Shown here: positions 6,774 to 13,239 of the stretch, one piece after another
Position numbering within the stretch: position 1 is the stretch's first letter
Layout: every line of letters starts with the position of its first letter
Source: an uncultured Lachnospiraceae bacterium
GTDB taxonomy: Bacteria > Bacillota > Clostridia > Lachnospirales > Lachnospiraceae
Assembly (NCBI GenBank): GCA_910576815.1
Contig: CAJTKA010000053.1
Coordinates: 1 to 17,452, forward strand
Length of the DNA stretch: 17,452 bases
Reading direction: 5' to 3'
Position numbers and translations under genes: made by a program
The notes under the pieces: model-generated
Database searches by the model: none
The model's input: only the letters and a program-made list of their open reading frames with translations
Told to the model about the DNA's origin: nothing

Positions 6774-7958
6774 ATGTATCAAAAGGAAATCATATATATG
6801 GGCTTACATAAGAATGGCAGCCGCGTGGGGAGCGCGGGCTTTTTGAAAGCGGAAAAAAAGGACAAGACCAGCGAGTTGACCATGGTGGTCAAAAATGTTC
6901 CCCGCTCCATAGAGGGCAGATTTCCTGTGCGCTACTGTTTCGGCGCGGCCGATGGCGGGCAGATGGCGGAAACAGACAGTGCAGACGACAGCGTTGTACA
7001 AATGGCAGAAAGAGGTAGTACAAATACTGCCGGGCAGACAGATCGCATGAACTGGAAGGAAGAAGACGGGATCACACTGCGGGATGGCGGCGGCGTCTGG
7101 GAAAAGAGGGGATTGGAAGACGCAAAGTGGATTCGTGTGCAGATTCTTTTACCGAATGGCTATCTGGTGGAGGGGGAAAGTAAGGCGGCGATGAAGCAGG
7201 CGCCCCCAAAGGCAGAGACGCAGTCCGTGGAGCCAACAATCAGCACACCACGCGAGTTTGCGTTTGCACAACGGGATGCTGCCGCCGAGCCGATTGTCGG
7301 TACACCGCACGAAACCGCAGTTGCGCAAAAAGATGCTGCCGTCGAGCCAAGCGCCAGTGCGCTGCACGAGTCGGCGTCTGTGATCGCTGCACCGCAACGG
7401 GATGTCTCTGGCGCAGAGCCAATCGTTAGCGCATCGCGAGAGCCTGTGACTGCTGTGCCGCAACGAGATGTTCCTATCGCAGAACAGACTGTCTCCGTAT
7501 CGGCGCAGCCGATCATGCCGGGGCGTCCTCCTCTGATGGCGGATGCGCTTGCGATAGAGGGCTTAAAAGAAAATAAATGGGAACAGATCCTTGATACTTA
7601 CGACCGCATCCATCCTTATGGCGACAGCAGGGTCTATGTAAAGCTTGCGCCGAAGGATTTTATCATTCTTTCCAGCAGCTGTCAGCATTTGGTGAATAAC
7701 AGCTTTCTTTTGCATGGCTTCTATAATTATCGATATGTGATCCTTGGAAAAAATGATAATTCGTTTGATGAATCATCTTCGGAAGGATATGATGCATCTG
7801 CCCGGACGGCGGAGGATTATTTGCTGGGGGTTCCGGGTGTTTTCTATGAAAGAGAGAAGATGGTGGCTCTGATGTTTGGTTTTGAAGCCTTTGAATGTGA
7901 GGGAGGCGATCCCAAGCCCGGAGACTTTGGTTACTATCTGCGTAAGGTAACATTATAA
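6774..7958 (+). CDS. DUF6128-like protein with a repetitive disordered linker
   Basis: The ATG at 6774 is chosen because AGGAGG (6763-6768) sits five bases upstream; a GTG at 6735 is in frame but lies in the leader. The protein has 394 residues and no signal peptide or membrane segment. Residues 1 to about 60 form a compact beta-rich start (MYQKEIIYMGLHKNGSRVG). Residues about 153-246 hold four to five degenerate repeats of 19-24 residues of the form EPIVS...E...A..QRD...A. The C-terminal part (about 250-394) contains VYVKLAPKDFIILSSSCQHL, NSFLLHGFYNYRYVILG and YLLGVPGVFYEREKMVALMF, which I recall as typical of the Lachnospiraceae family DUF6128. Function unknown. The stop codon overlaps the 3' end of the convergent SRP RNA gene. 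Confidence 0.8.
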   Translation: MYQKEIIYMGLHKNGSRVGSAGFLKAEKKDKTSELTMVVKNVPRSIEGRFPVRYCFGAADGGQMAETDSADDSVVQMAERGSTNTAGQTDRMNWKEEDGITLRDGGGVWEKRGLEDAKWIRVQILLPNGYLVEGESKAAMKQAPPKAETQSVEPTISTPREFAFAQRDAAAEPIVGTPHETAVAQKDAAVEPSASALHESASVIAAPQRDVSGAEPIVSASREPVTAVPQRDVPIAEQTVSVSAQPIMPGRPPLMADALAIEGLKENKWEQILDTYDRIHPYGDSRVYVKLAPKDFIILSSSCQHLVNNSFLLHGFYNYRYVILGKNDNSFDESSSEGYDASARTAEDYLLGVPGVFYEREKMVALMFGFEAFECEGGDPKPGDFGYYLRKVTL

Positions 7959-8222
7959 AACCGTGCGCTTTTTGTCGAGCCGTAACCCGGGTACGTTACC
8001 TTTGCAGTTAACTCCGCCAGGCACCCTCACGGCACATGAAAGCTTCCACTTAGTGCTGCTGTGTTCCCACCCTGACACGGTTCATGGATTTTCATTGCGT
8101 AAGACCCAAACTTCAACGCTACTTACAAAGGGCAGCTACACAGGCGCAGGCCCTCGATCAAGCATCACCCCCACTGGAGCGGATTGTGGGTACAGGGCAC
8201 CGCTAACGCCCCGGCTGCACGG
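7957..8222 (-). ncRNA. ffs: Signal recognition particle RNA, long Bacillota type
   Basis: The minus strand reads as a complete SRP RNA of about 266 nt. The invariant domain IV core is at 8080-8049: CCGTGTCAGG, then GTG-GGAA-CAC with a GGAA tetraloop, then AGCAGCACTAAG. The 5' part carries the Alu domain (GGGCGTTAGCGGTGCCCTG). The two ends pair (CCGTGC at the 5' end with GCACGG at the 3' end) and the 3' end runs into TTTTAT, a simple terminator. The RNA scaffolds Ffh and targets membrane proteins. It has its own promoter at 8230-8258. The protein-like reading on the other strand (7963-8262) is not a gene. The exact ends are approximate to a few bases. Confidence 0.93.
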
Positions 8223-8229
8223 TTTAATC

Positions 8230-8258
8230 AGTATACTGTTTTTTGGGCGTTTTGTCAA
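8230..8258 (-). promoter_or_regulatory. Promoter of the SRP RNA gene
   Basis: On the minus strand TTGACA (8258-8253), a 17-base spacer and TATACT (8235-8230) form a near-consensus promoter whose start point falls about 7 bases downstream, at the 5' end of the SRP RNA. Confidence 0.88.
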
Positions 8259-8278
8259 CTGACGCCCGATGACTAACA

Positions 8279-8309
8279 TAAAAGCCGAGGCTTATGCCCC
8301 GGCTTTTTA
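8279..8309 (-). terminator. Terminator of the tRNA-Ser gene
   Basis: The stem pairs AAAGCCGGGGC with GCCTCGGCTTT around ATAA. On the minus strand the single imperfection is a G-U pair, on the plus strand an A-C mismatch, so it works best for the leftward tRNA transcript. A T-run follows on the minus strand. Confidence 0.85.
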
Positions 8310-8310
8310 G

Positions 8311-8396
8311 CGGAGACGGAGGGATTCGAACCCTCGTGCCCCGGAGGGCTAACGCATTTCGAGTGCGCCCCGTTATGACCACTTCGATACGTCTCC
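8311..8396 (-). tRNA. tRNA-Ser, anticodon CGA
   Basis: The minus strand from 8396 to 8311 folds as a type II tRNA with a long variable arm. The acceptor GGAGACG pairs with CGTCTCC, followed by the discriminator base G. The anticodon stem GCGCA/TGCGT encloses the loop CTCGAAA, giving anticodon CGA, which reads UCG codons. The T arm contains GGTTCGAATCC. CCA is not encoded; the sequence continues CTA. The gene has its own promoter and terminator. Serine identity is supported by both the anticodon and the extra arm. Confidence 0.95.
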
Positions 8397-8399
8397 ATT

Positions 8400-8470
8400 T
8401 GCTCGGATCGGGAAATCTTTTTAGATGGTCCGAGCATTTCTAGTATACGGCAGAAATGGTTCAGAAGCAA
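8400..8470 (-). promoter_or_regulatory. Promoter and structured 5' leader of tRNA-Ser
   Basis: On the minus strand TTGCTT (8470-8465), 17 bases, and TATACT (8447-8442) form the promoter. The transcript would begin near 8435, and almost at once an 8-bp inverted repeat follows: TGCTCGGA (8436-8429) with TCCGAGCA (8407-8400), enclosing a smaller ATCT/AGAT stem. The pre-tRNA leader of about 38 nt would therefore be a hairpin ending three bases before the mature 5' end. Confidence 0.7.
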
Positions 8471-8507
8471 GTGTTTTCTGGAAAGGGGTACAGTTTTCCT
8501 CTCGGCA

Positions 8508-8537
8508 TTGGATTTTTATGTGCTGAGATGATATAAT
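8508..8537 (+). promoter_or_regulatory. Promoter of tadA
   Basis: TTGGAT (8508-8513), 18 bases, and TATAAT (8532-8537) preceded by TGA, an extended -10. A second, weaker extended -10 (TGA then TTTAAT, 8622-8627) lies just before the tadA ribosome binding site. The gene's leader runs to 8650. Confidence 0.75.
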
Positions 8538-8538
8538 A

Positions 8539-8585
8539 AGCGCAGAGTCAGCACTCTGCGCTAAGAGAATTGCTTCGCAATTCTC
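8539..8585 (+). repeat. Two tandem perfect hairpins at the tadA transcription start
   Basis: AGCGCAGAGT (8539-8548) pairs with ACTCTGCGCT (8553-8562) around CAGC. GAGAATTGC (8565-8573) pairs with GCAATTCTC (8577-8585) around TTC. The first palindrome straddles the expected start of transcription (about 8544), so it may be an operator rather than an RNA hairpin. The second lies wholly in the leader. Confidence 0.7.
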
Positions 8586-8650
8586 CCGAAATGGTTTAGG
8601 GTGTCTGCTTCTGAGATATGATTTAATGTACACAAAAAGCGGAGGCGTGC

Positions 8651-9190
8651 ATGACGCAGGACGAAAAATACATGAGAGAAGCCTTAAAACAGGCAAAAAA
8701 GGCCTACGATCTGGGCGAAGTGCCGATCGGCTGCGTGATTGTCTATCAGGACAGGATCATCGGCAGAGGCTACAACAGACGAAATACTGACCGCAATACC
8801 CTTGCCCACGCGGAGATCACTGCCATCAATAAGGCCAGCAAGGCGTTAAAGGACTGGCGTCTTGAGGCGTGTACGCTTTATGTCACATTGGAGCCCTGTC
8901 AGATGTGTGCGGGGGCCATTGTGCAGGCGAGGGTCACGGAAACCGTGATCGGCGCCATGAATCCCAAGGCGGGCTGTGGCGGTTCCATCTTAAATATTTT
9001 GGAGATGCCGGAGTTTAATCATCAGGTGATCGTGCGGCGGGGCATTTTGCAGGAGGACTGCACCAACCTGCTCAATACATTTTTCAAGGAGCTGCGCGAA
9101 CGGAATAAAGCGGAAAAACAGCGAAAAAGGGAGTTGGCGCAGATGGTGGAAGAAACGGTAACAGAAGGCGGAACGCATGCGGATGTATGA
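8651..9190 (+). CDS. tadA: tRNA-specific adenosine deaminase TadA
   Basis: TadA deaminates A34 to inosine in tRNA-Arg(ACG), allowing wobble reading. The 179-residue protein has the zinc and catalytic motifs of the family: His53-Ala-Glu55 (HAEITAI), with Glu55 as proton shuttle, and Pro82-Cys83-Gln-Met-Cys86 (EPCQMCAG). The N-terminal helix (EKYMREALKQAKKAYDLGEV) and VPIGCVIV are standard. About 20 charged residues at the C-terminus (KAEKQRKREL and onward) go beyond the usual 155-165 residue length. GGAGG lies in front of the ATG. The tadA - dnaX - ybaB - recR neighbourhood is the one known in Bacillus, here with pfkA inserted after tadA. Identity is secure. Confidence 0.95.
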   Translation: MTQDEKYMREALKQAKKAYDLGEVPIGCVIVYQDRIIGRGYNRRNTDRNTLAHAEITAINKASKALKDWRLEACTLYVTLEPCQMCAGAIVQARVTETVIGAMNPKAGCGGSILNILEMPEFNHQVIVRRGILQEDCTNLLNTFFKELRERNKAEKQRKRELAQMVEETVTEGGTHADV

Positions 9191-9198
9191 AATAGAAG

Positions 9199-9227
9199 TT
9201 GAGTGCGCACTACAGAAATGGTATAAT
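9199..9227 (+). promoter_or_regulatory. Promoter of pfkA with a palindrome over the -35 box
   Basis: TTGAGT (9199-9204), 17 bases, and TATAAT (9222-9227) preceded by TGG, an extended -10, form a strong promoter nine bases after the tadA stop codon. The palindrome AGTGCGCACT (9202-9211) overlaps the -35 box, and a near-identical AGTGTGCACT occurs at 9354-9363 in the leader. The pair may bind a regulator; this is inference. Confidence 0.8.
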
Positions 9228-9431
9228 GTACGCGATGGCAATGAGCGGTGCGTGGACAGAGGATAAGTGAGGAGGGGAGCTTGCTCACCGAAACGTTTAT
9301 CCGAATGGACACATAGGGCGAAGCCCGTGAACGAGAAAACCGCAAGGTTTTCGAGTGTGCACTGCGCAGTAAATAAATTTACACAGTACAACAAGGAAAT
9401 TGCAATCAAAATAGAAATGGAGGGTTATGGT
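9228..9431 (+). other. Long hairpin-rich 5' leader of pfkA
   Basis: About 200 bases separate the promoter from the pfkA start. Small stems are packed in it: GAGC/GCTC (9277-9286), or alternatively GTGAG (9267-9271) with CTCAC (9284-9288); GGGC/GCCC around GAA (9316-9326); and GAAAACC/GGTTTTC around a GCAA tetraloop (9335-9352). An open reading frame from a GTG at 9267 runs in frame into pfkA, but its residues do not look like a domain and it has no convincing role. I do not recognise a known riboswitch. Confidence 0.5.
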
Positions 9432-10505
9432 ATGAAAAGAATCGGAATGTTGACCAGCGGCGGTGACTGTCAGGCACTGAATGCGGCGATGCGCGGCGTA
9501 GTGAAATGCCTTTCCTGCAGCGGTGAGGAAGTGGAGATCTACGGATTTTTAGACGGCTACAAGGGCATGATCTACGGGGATTTCCGTATCCTGACGGGAA
9601 ATGATTTTGCGGGCATCCTCACAAAGGGCGGCACCATCCTTGGAAGTTCCAGAACGCCCTTTAAGCTGATGCGCGAGCCTGACGAGAATGGTCTCGACAA
9701 AGTGGAGGCGATGAAGCAGAATTACTTTAAGTTAAAGCTTGACTGCATGGTGATCCTGGGCGGTAACGGCACCCACAAGACGGCGAATATGCTTCGTGAG
9801 GAAGGCCTGAATGTGATCACCCTCCCGAAGACGATAGACAATGACCTCTGGGGCACGGATATGACGTTTGGCTTCCAGAGCGCGGTCAATATTGCCACGG
9901 ACTGTATCGACTGCATTCACACAACGGCATCCTCGCACGGACGTATCTTCATCGTGGAAGTTATGGGACATAAGGTGGGATGGCTTACCCTGAACGCAGG
10001 CATCGCAGGTGGCGCAGATATCATCCTTATCCCTGAGATTCCCTATGACATTGACAGCGTGATCAAAGCGATAAACGGCAGAGCGTCCAGGGGGTCACGT
10101 TTTACCATTATGGCAGTGGCGGAAGGAGCAATTTCAAAAGAGGATGCTAAACTTTCCAAGAAAGAATATAAGGAAAAAATGAAAAATTATCCTTATCCGT
10201 CCGTCTCTTATGAGATCGCGGATCAGATCATCAAAAAGACAGGCATGGACGTGCGCGTTACGGTGCCTGGTCATACGCAGCGCGGCGGCAGTCCCTGTCC
10301 TTATGACAGAGTGTTTGCGACCAGGCTTGGTGCAGAAGCCGGCAAGCTGATCTTACAGGGCGAGTACGGCTTTATGGTGGGCTATAAAAACAGAGAGATC
10401 GTGAGAGTACCGCTTGAGGAAGTTGCCGGCAAGCTGAAGATGGTATCGCCTGACGCAACCATTGTACAGGAAGCGAAAATGGTAGGAATCAGTTTCGGAG
10501 ACTAA
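9432..10505 (+). CDS. pfkA: 6-phosphofructokinase (group III-like)
   Basis: The enzyme phosphorylates fructose 6-phosphate to the 1,6-bisphosphate, the committed step of glycolysis. The ATG at 9432 is chosen for its GGAGGG site (9419-9424) and because the family begins with KRIGMLTSGGD; this gives 357 residues. GGDCQALNAA (10-19) starts the phosphate-binding site. GGNGT at 110-114 is the loop that in E. coli is GGDGS. PKTIDND at 132-138 holds the catalytic Asp136 and Asp138. Gly at the second specificity position (E. coli 104) predicts ATP as donor, while Lys at the other (E. coli 124, here Lys133) is shared with PPi enzymes; G-plus-K is typical of the mixed group III. The Asn112 in place of the usual Asp is unusual. 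The protein is longer than the 320-residue E. coli type. It has its own promoter, although dnaX starts only 33 bases later. Confidence 0.93.
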   Translation: MKRIGMLTSGGDCQALNAAMRGVVKCLSCSGEEVEIYGFLDGYKGMIYGDFRILTGNDFAGILTKGGTILGSSRTPFKLMREPDENGLDKVEAMKQNYFKLKLDCMVILGGNGTHKTANMLREEGLNVITLPKTIDNDLWGTDMTFGFQSAVNIATDCIDCIHTTASSHGRIFIVEVMGHKVGWLTLNAGIAGGADIILIPEIPYDIDSVIKAINGRASRGSRFTIMAVAEGAISKEDAKLSKKEYKEKMKNYPYPSVSYEIADQIIKKTGMDVRVTVPGHTQRGGSPCPYDRVFATRLGAEAGKLILQGEYGFMVGYKNREIVRVPLEEVAGKLKMVSPDATIVQEAKMVGISFGD

Positions 10506-10538
10506 AAATTGCAGACAACGCTGCGGAATTGAGGAAGC

Positions 10539-12116
10539 ATGTCTTATACAGCATTATACCGAAAGTTTCGCCCCAGCCGTTTTGAGGAGGTAAAGGGGCA
10601 GGAGCATATTGTCACCACATTACAAAATCAAATCAAGGCGGATCGGATCGGCCATGCTTATCTGTTTTGCGGAACCAGAGGTACGGGTAAGACAACGATC
10701 GCAAAGATATTGGCGCGGGCGGTGAACTGCGAACATCCTGTGGAGGGCAGCCCCTGCGGGGAATGTGCAAGCTGTAAGGCAATCGCGGCGGGAACGAGCA
10801 TGAATGTGATTGAGATCGATGCCGCTTCCAATAACGGCGTGGATAACATCCGCGAGATCGTGGAAGAAGTTTCCTATTCTCCTGCGGAAGGCCGCTTTAA
10901 GGTTTACATCATTGACGAGGTGCATATGCTTTCCATCGGGGCCTTCAACGCGCTTTTAAAAACGCTGGAAGAACCGCCTTCCTACGTGATTTTTATCTTG
11001 GCGACCACGGAGGTGCATAAGATACCGATTACCATTCTCTCCCGCTGTCAGCGCTATGATTTCCGCCGGATCACCATTGACACGATCGCGGAGAGACTAC
11101 GGGAGCTGATGGATCAGGAGGGTGTGCAGGTGGAGGAGAAGGCGCTCCGCTATGTGGCGAAGACGGCGGACGGTTCCATGCGCGACGCGTTGAGCCTGCT
11201 TGATCAGTGCATTGCCTTTCACTTTGGGGAAGAACTGACCTACGACAAAGCGCTCGATGTATTAGGCGCGGTGGATACGCAGGTGTTTGGCAGACTTTTT
11301 AGCAGCATTCTGGAGCGGAATGTGACGGGCTGCATTGCGCTTTTGCAGGAGATCGTTATGCAAGGGCGGGAGCTAACGCAGTTTGTTACGGATTTCACCT
11401 GGTATCTGCGAAACCTTATGCTGCTTCAATCCGCCGATGATATCGAAGATATCATTGATGTGTCTTCGGATAACCTCGCCATTATGAAGGAAGAAGCTGC
11501 GCTGGTGGAGACGGAGGCGCTGATGCGTTATATCCGTATTTTTTCGGAATTGTCAGGACAGATTCGCTATGCGTCTCAAAAGAGGATTTCTATTGAAATA
11601 GCGTTGATAAAATTGTGCAGACCCGATATGGAAAAAGATATTGGTTCCGTGGTGGAGCGGGTCAGAGTGATAGAGGAACAGTTGGAAAACGGTGTAGCAG
11701 TCGTTCCTTCGGGTATAGTAAACGGCAGTGTGGAGAGCGCGGTAGCGCAGGGACAGGGGAAAAAGGAAAGACCGCCTCTGCCCAAAGCGATTCCGGAGGA
11801 TGTGCAGGCTGCAGTTGAGCGGTGGTCTGATATCGTGGCAAATACAGCCATGCCTATGCGGCAGTATCTGCGTGAGGCGCATCTGACTCTGGGCGGAGAC
11901 AGCAGACTGCTCGTGATGGTGGAGGACGGTCTTGCTTCTGACTATTTTTTGAAGCAGGAGGGACACAAGGAGATTCTGGAACAGATGCTTTCTGACGCCG
12001 TGGGCAAGGTGATCGACGTGACGGTGCAGACCGTGCAAAGCAGAGAAGTGTTTGAGCAAAATTATGTAGATCTTTCACAGCTTATTCATATGGAGATAAC
12101 GGAGATAGAAGAATAA
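10539..12116 (+). CDS. dnaX: DNA polymerase III subunits gamma/tau
   Basis: DnaX is the ATPase of the clamp loader and organises the replisome. In 525 residues it shows Walker A GTRGTGKT (45-52), the zinc module Cys64, Cys73, Cys76, Cys79 (CGECASC), Walker B VYIIDE (122-127) and the SRC motif with the arginine finger (168-170, LSRCQRYDF). Domain III follows to about residue 360. From about 390 a variable linker leads to a short C-terminal domain that would bind the polymerase. GAGGAAGC precedes the ATG. The gene follows pfkA by 33 bases and precedes ybaB and recR as in most Bacillota. A run GGG-AAA-AAG at codons 407-409 may allow frameshifting (see findings). Confidence 0.96.
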   Translation: MSYTALYRKFRPSRFEEVKGQEHIVTTLQNQIKADRIGHAYLFCGTRGTGKTTIAKILARAVNCEHPVEGSPCGECASCKAIAAGTSMNVIEIDAASNNGVDNIREIVEEVSYSPAEGRFKVYIIDEVHMLSIGAFNALLKTLEEPPSYVIFILATTEVHKIPITILSRCQRYDFRRITIDTIAERLRELMDQEGVQVEEKALRYVAKTADGSMRDALSLLDQCIAFHFGEELTYDKALDVLGAVDTQVFGRLFSSILERNVTGCIALLQEIVMQGRELTQFVTDFTWYLRNLMLLQSADDIEDIIDVSSDNLAIMKEEAALVETEALMRYIRIFSELSGQIRYASQKRISIEIALIKLCRPDMEKDIGSVVERVRVIEEQLENGVAVVPSGIVNGSVESAVAQGQGKKERPPLPKAIPEDVQAAVERWSDIVANTAMPMRQYLREAHLTLGGDSRLLVMVEDGLASDYFLKQEGHKEILEQMLSDAVGKVIDVTVQTVQSREVFEQNYVDLSQLIHMEITEIEE

Positions 12117-12194
12117 AGAGTTAGAAATCAAGTTAGAAATAAGATATTGAAAATAAAGTCTAAGAGATAAGGCGAAAGAAAGGAACAGCGAATC

Positions 12195-12548
12195 ATGGCA
12201 AAACGAGGAGGATTTCCGGGTGGTGGTATGCCCGGCAACATGAGTAATCTGATGAAACAGGCACAGCGGATGCAGCGTCAGATGGAGGAGAGTCAGAAGG
12301 AACTGGAAACCAAAGAATTTACCGCAAAGGCAGGCGGCGGTGCGGTGGAAGTGACCGTGACGGGTAAGCGTGAGTTGACGAAGGTGAAGCTCTCCGAGGA
12401 GATCGTTGATCCTGATGATATCGAGATGCTTGAGGATCTGATGATGGCGGCGGCGAATGAGGCGCTGCGCATGGCGGAGGAAGCGAATGCTGAGGCGATG
12501 AATAAGATGACGGGTGGCCTTGGTCTGGGCGGAGGTCTGCCGTTCTAA
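12195..12548 (+). CDS. ybaB: YbaB/EbfC nucleoid-associated protein
   Basis: This 117-residue protein matches the YbaB/EbfC family: a Gly-rich start (MAKRGGFPGGGMPGNMSNLM), a long helix (KQAQRMQRQMEESQKELETK, about 22-41), a beta strand set containing VEVTVTGKRELTKVKL, then IVDPDDIEMLEDLMMAAANEAL and a Gly-rich tail. Members form tweezer-like dimers that bind DNA, and the gene is nearly always found between dnaX and recR, as here. The start is preceded by AAAGGAAC. The 78-base gap after dnaX is A-rich and contains a short tandem repeat (AGTTAGAAAT twice). Identity is certain from sequence and context; the cellular role in this group is poorly defined. Confidence 0.95.
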   Translation: MAKRGGFPGGGMPGNMSNLMKQAQRMQRQMEESQKELETKEFTAKAGGGAVEVTVTGKRELTKVKLSEEIVDPDDIEMLEDLMMAAANEALRMAEEANAEAMNKMTGGLGLGGGLPF

Positions 12549-12620
12549 AGGCTCACAAAGACGGATTGGCATCATGATAAACGGAGTGAGCGTTTTGACG
12601 GAAAGGTTGTTTTTTCTGAC

Positions 12621-13217
12621 ATGGAGCTTTACAGCGGACATATCAATAAGTTAATAGAAGAATTGGCAGGGCTGCCGGGGATCGGTCATAAATCGGCAGG
12701 AAGGCTGGCTTTTCATCTGATTAGTATGCCAAAGGCGCGGGTGGAGAGGCTGGCGAAGACGATTTTGGACGCAAAGGAAAATGTTCGTTATTGCAGCGAA
12801 TGCTTTACCCTGACAGACAAAGATATCTGCCCGGTATGCGCAAATGTAAACAGGGATCATAGCCTTATCATGGTGGTAGAGAATGCAAGGGATCTGGCTG
12901 CTTATGAAAAGACAGGAAAGTATACGGGCGTCTATCATGTGCTGCATGGCGCGATCTCTCCCATGCTGGGGATTGGTCCGGGAGATATCCGCTTAAAGGA
13001 GCTGATGCAGCGGCTGGAAGGCGATGTGCGGGAAGTCATCATTGCCACAAATTCCAGTCTGGAAGGAGAAACCACGGCAATGTACATCAGCAAACTCATT
13101 AAGCCTACGGGGATCAGGGTGACCAGGATCGCCAGTGGCGTGCCAGTGGGAGGCGATTTGGAGTACATTGACGAAGTGACGCTGCTGCGGGCGCTGGAAG
13201 GGCGAGTAGAGTTATGA
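12621..13217 (+). CDS. recR: Recombination mediator RecR
   Basis: RecR, with RecO and RecF, loads RecA on gapped DNA. The 198-residue protein has the helix-hairpin-helix LPGIGHKSAGRLAF (18-31), the four-Cys zinc motif Cys58, Cys61, Cys70, Cys73 (YCSECFTLTDKDICPVC), the Toprim domain beginning LIMVVEN with Glu87, and the conserved NSSLEGETTA (144-153) and C-terminal GGDLEYIDEVTL. The length is normal. The ribosome binding site is weak: GGAAAGG lies about 14 bases before the ATG. In the 72-base gap after ybaB, GCTCAC (12551-12556) could pair with GTGAGC (12586-12591). recR is the last gene of the conserved dnaX-ybaB-recR cluster. Confidence 0.96.
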   Translation: MELYSGHINKLIEELAGLPGIGHKSAGRLAFHLISMPKARVERLAKTILDAKENVRYCSECFTLTDKDICPVCANVNRDHSLIMVVENARDLAAYEKTGKYTGVYHVLHGAISPMLGIGPGDIRLKELMQRLEGDVREVIIATNSSLEGETTAMYISKLIKPTGIRVTRIASGVPVGGDLEYIDEVTLLRALEGRVEL

Positions 13218-13239
13218 AAAAAGAAGGAGGTTACAGGAT

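Noticed and set aside
7963..8262. 99-codon frame opposite the SRP RNA
   Set aside because: The region is fully explained by the SRP RNA on the minus strand, with its domain IV core, paired ends and promoter.
8273..8696. Minus-strand frames over tRNA-Ser and the tadA leader
   Set aside because: They overlap a tRNA, promoters and hairpins and have no supporting start site.
9267..9431. N-terminal extension of PfkA by 55 residues from a GTG at 9267
   Set aside because: The family starts at KRIGMLTSGGD, and GGAGGG stands seven bases before the ATG at 9432; the extension is the structured leader read by chance without stops.
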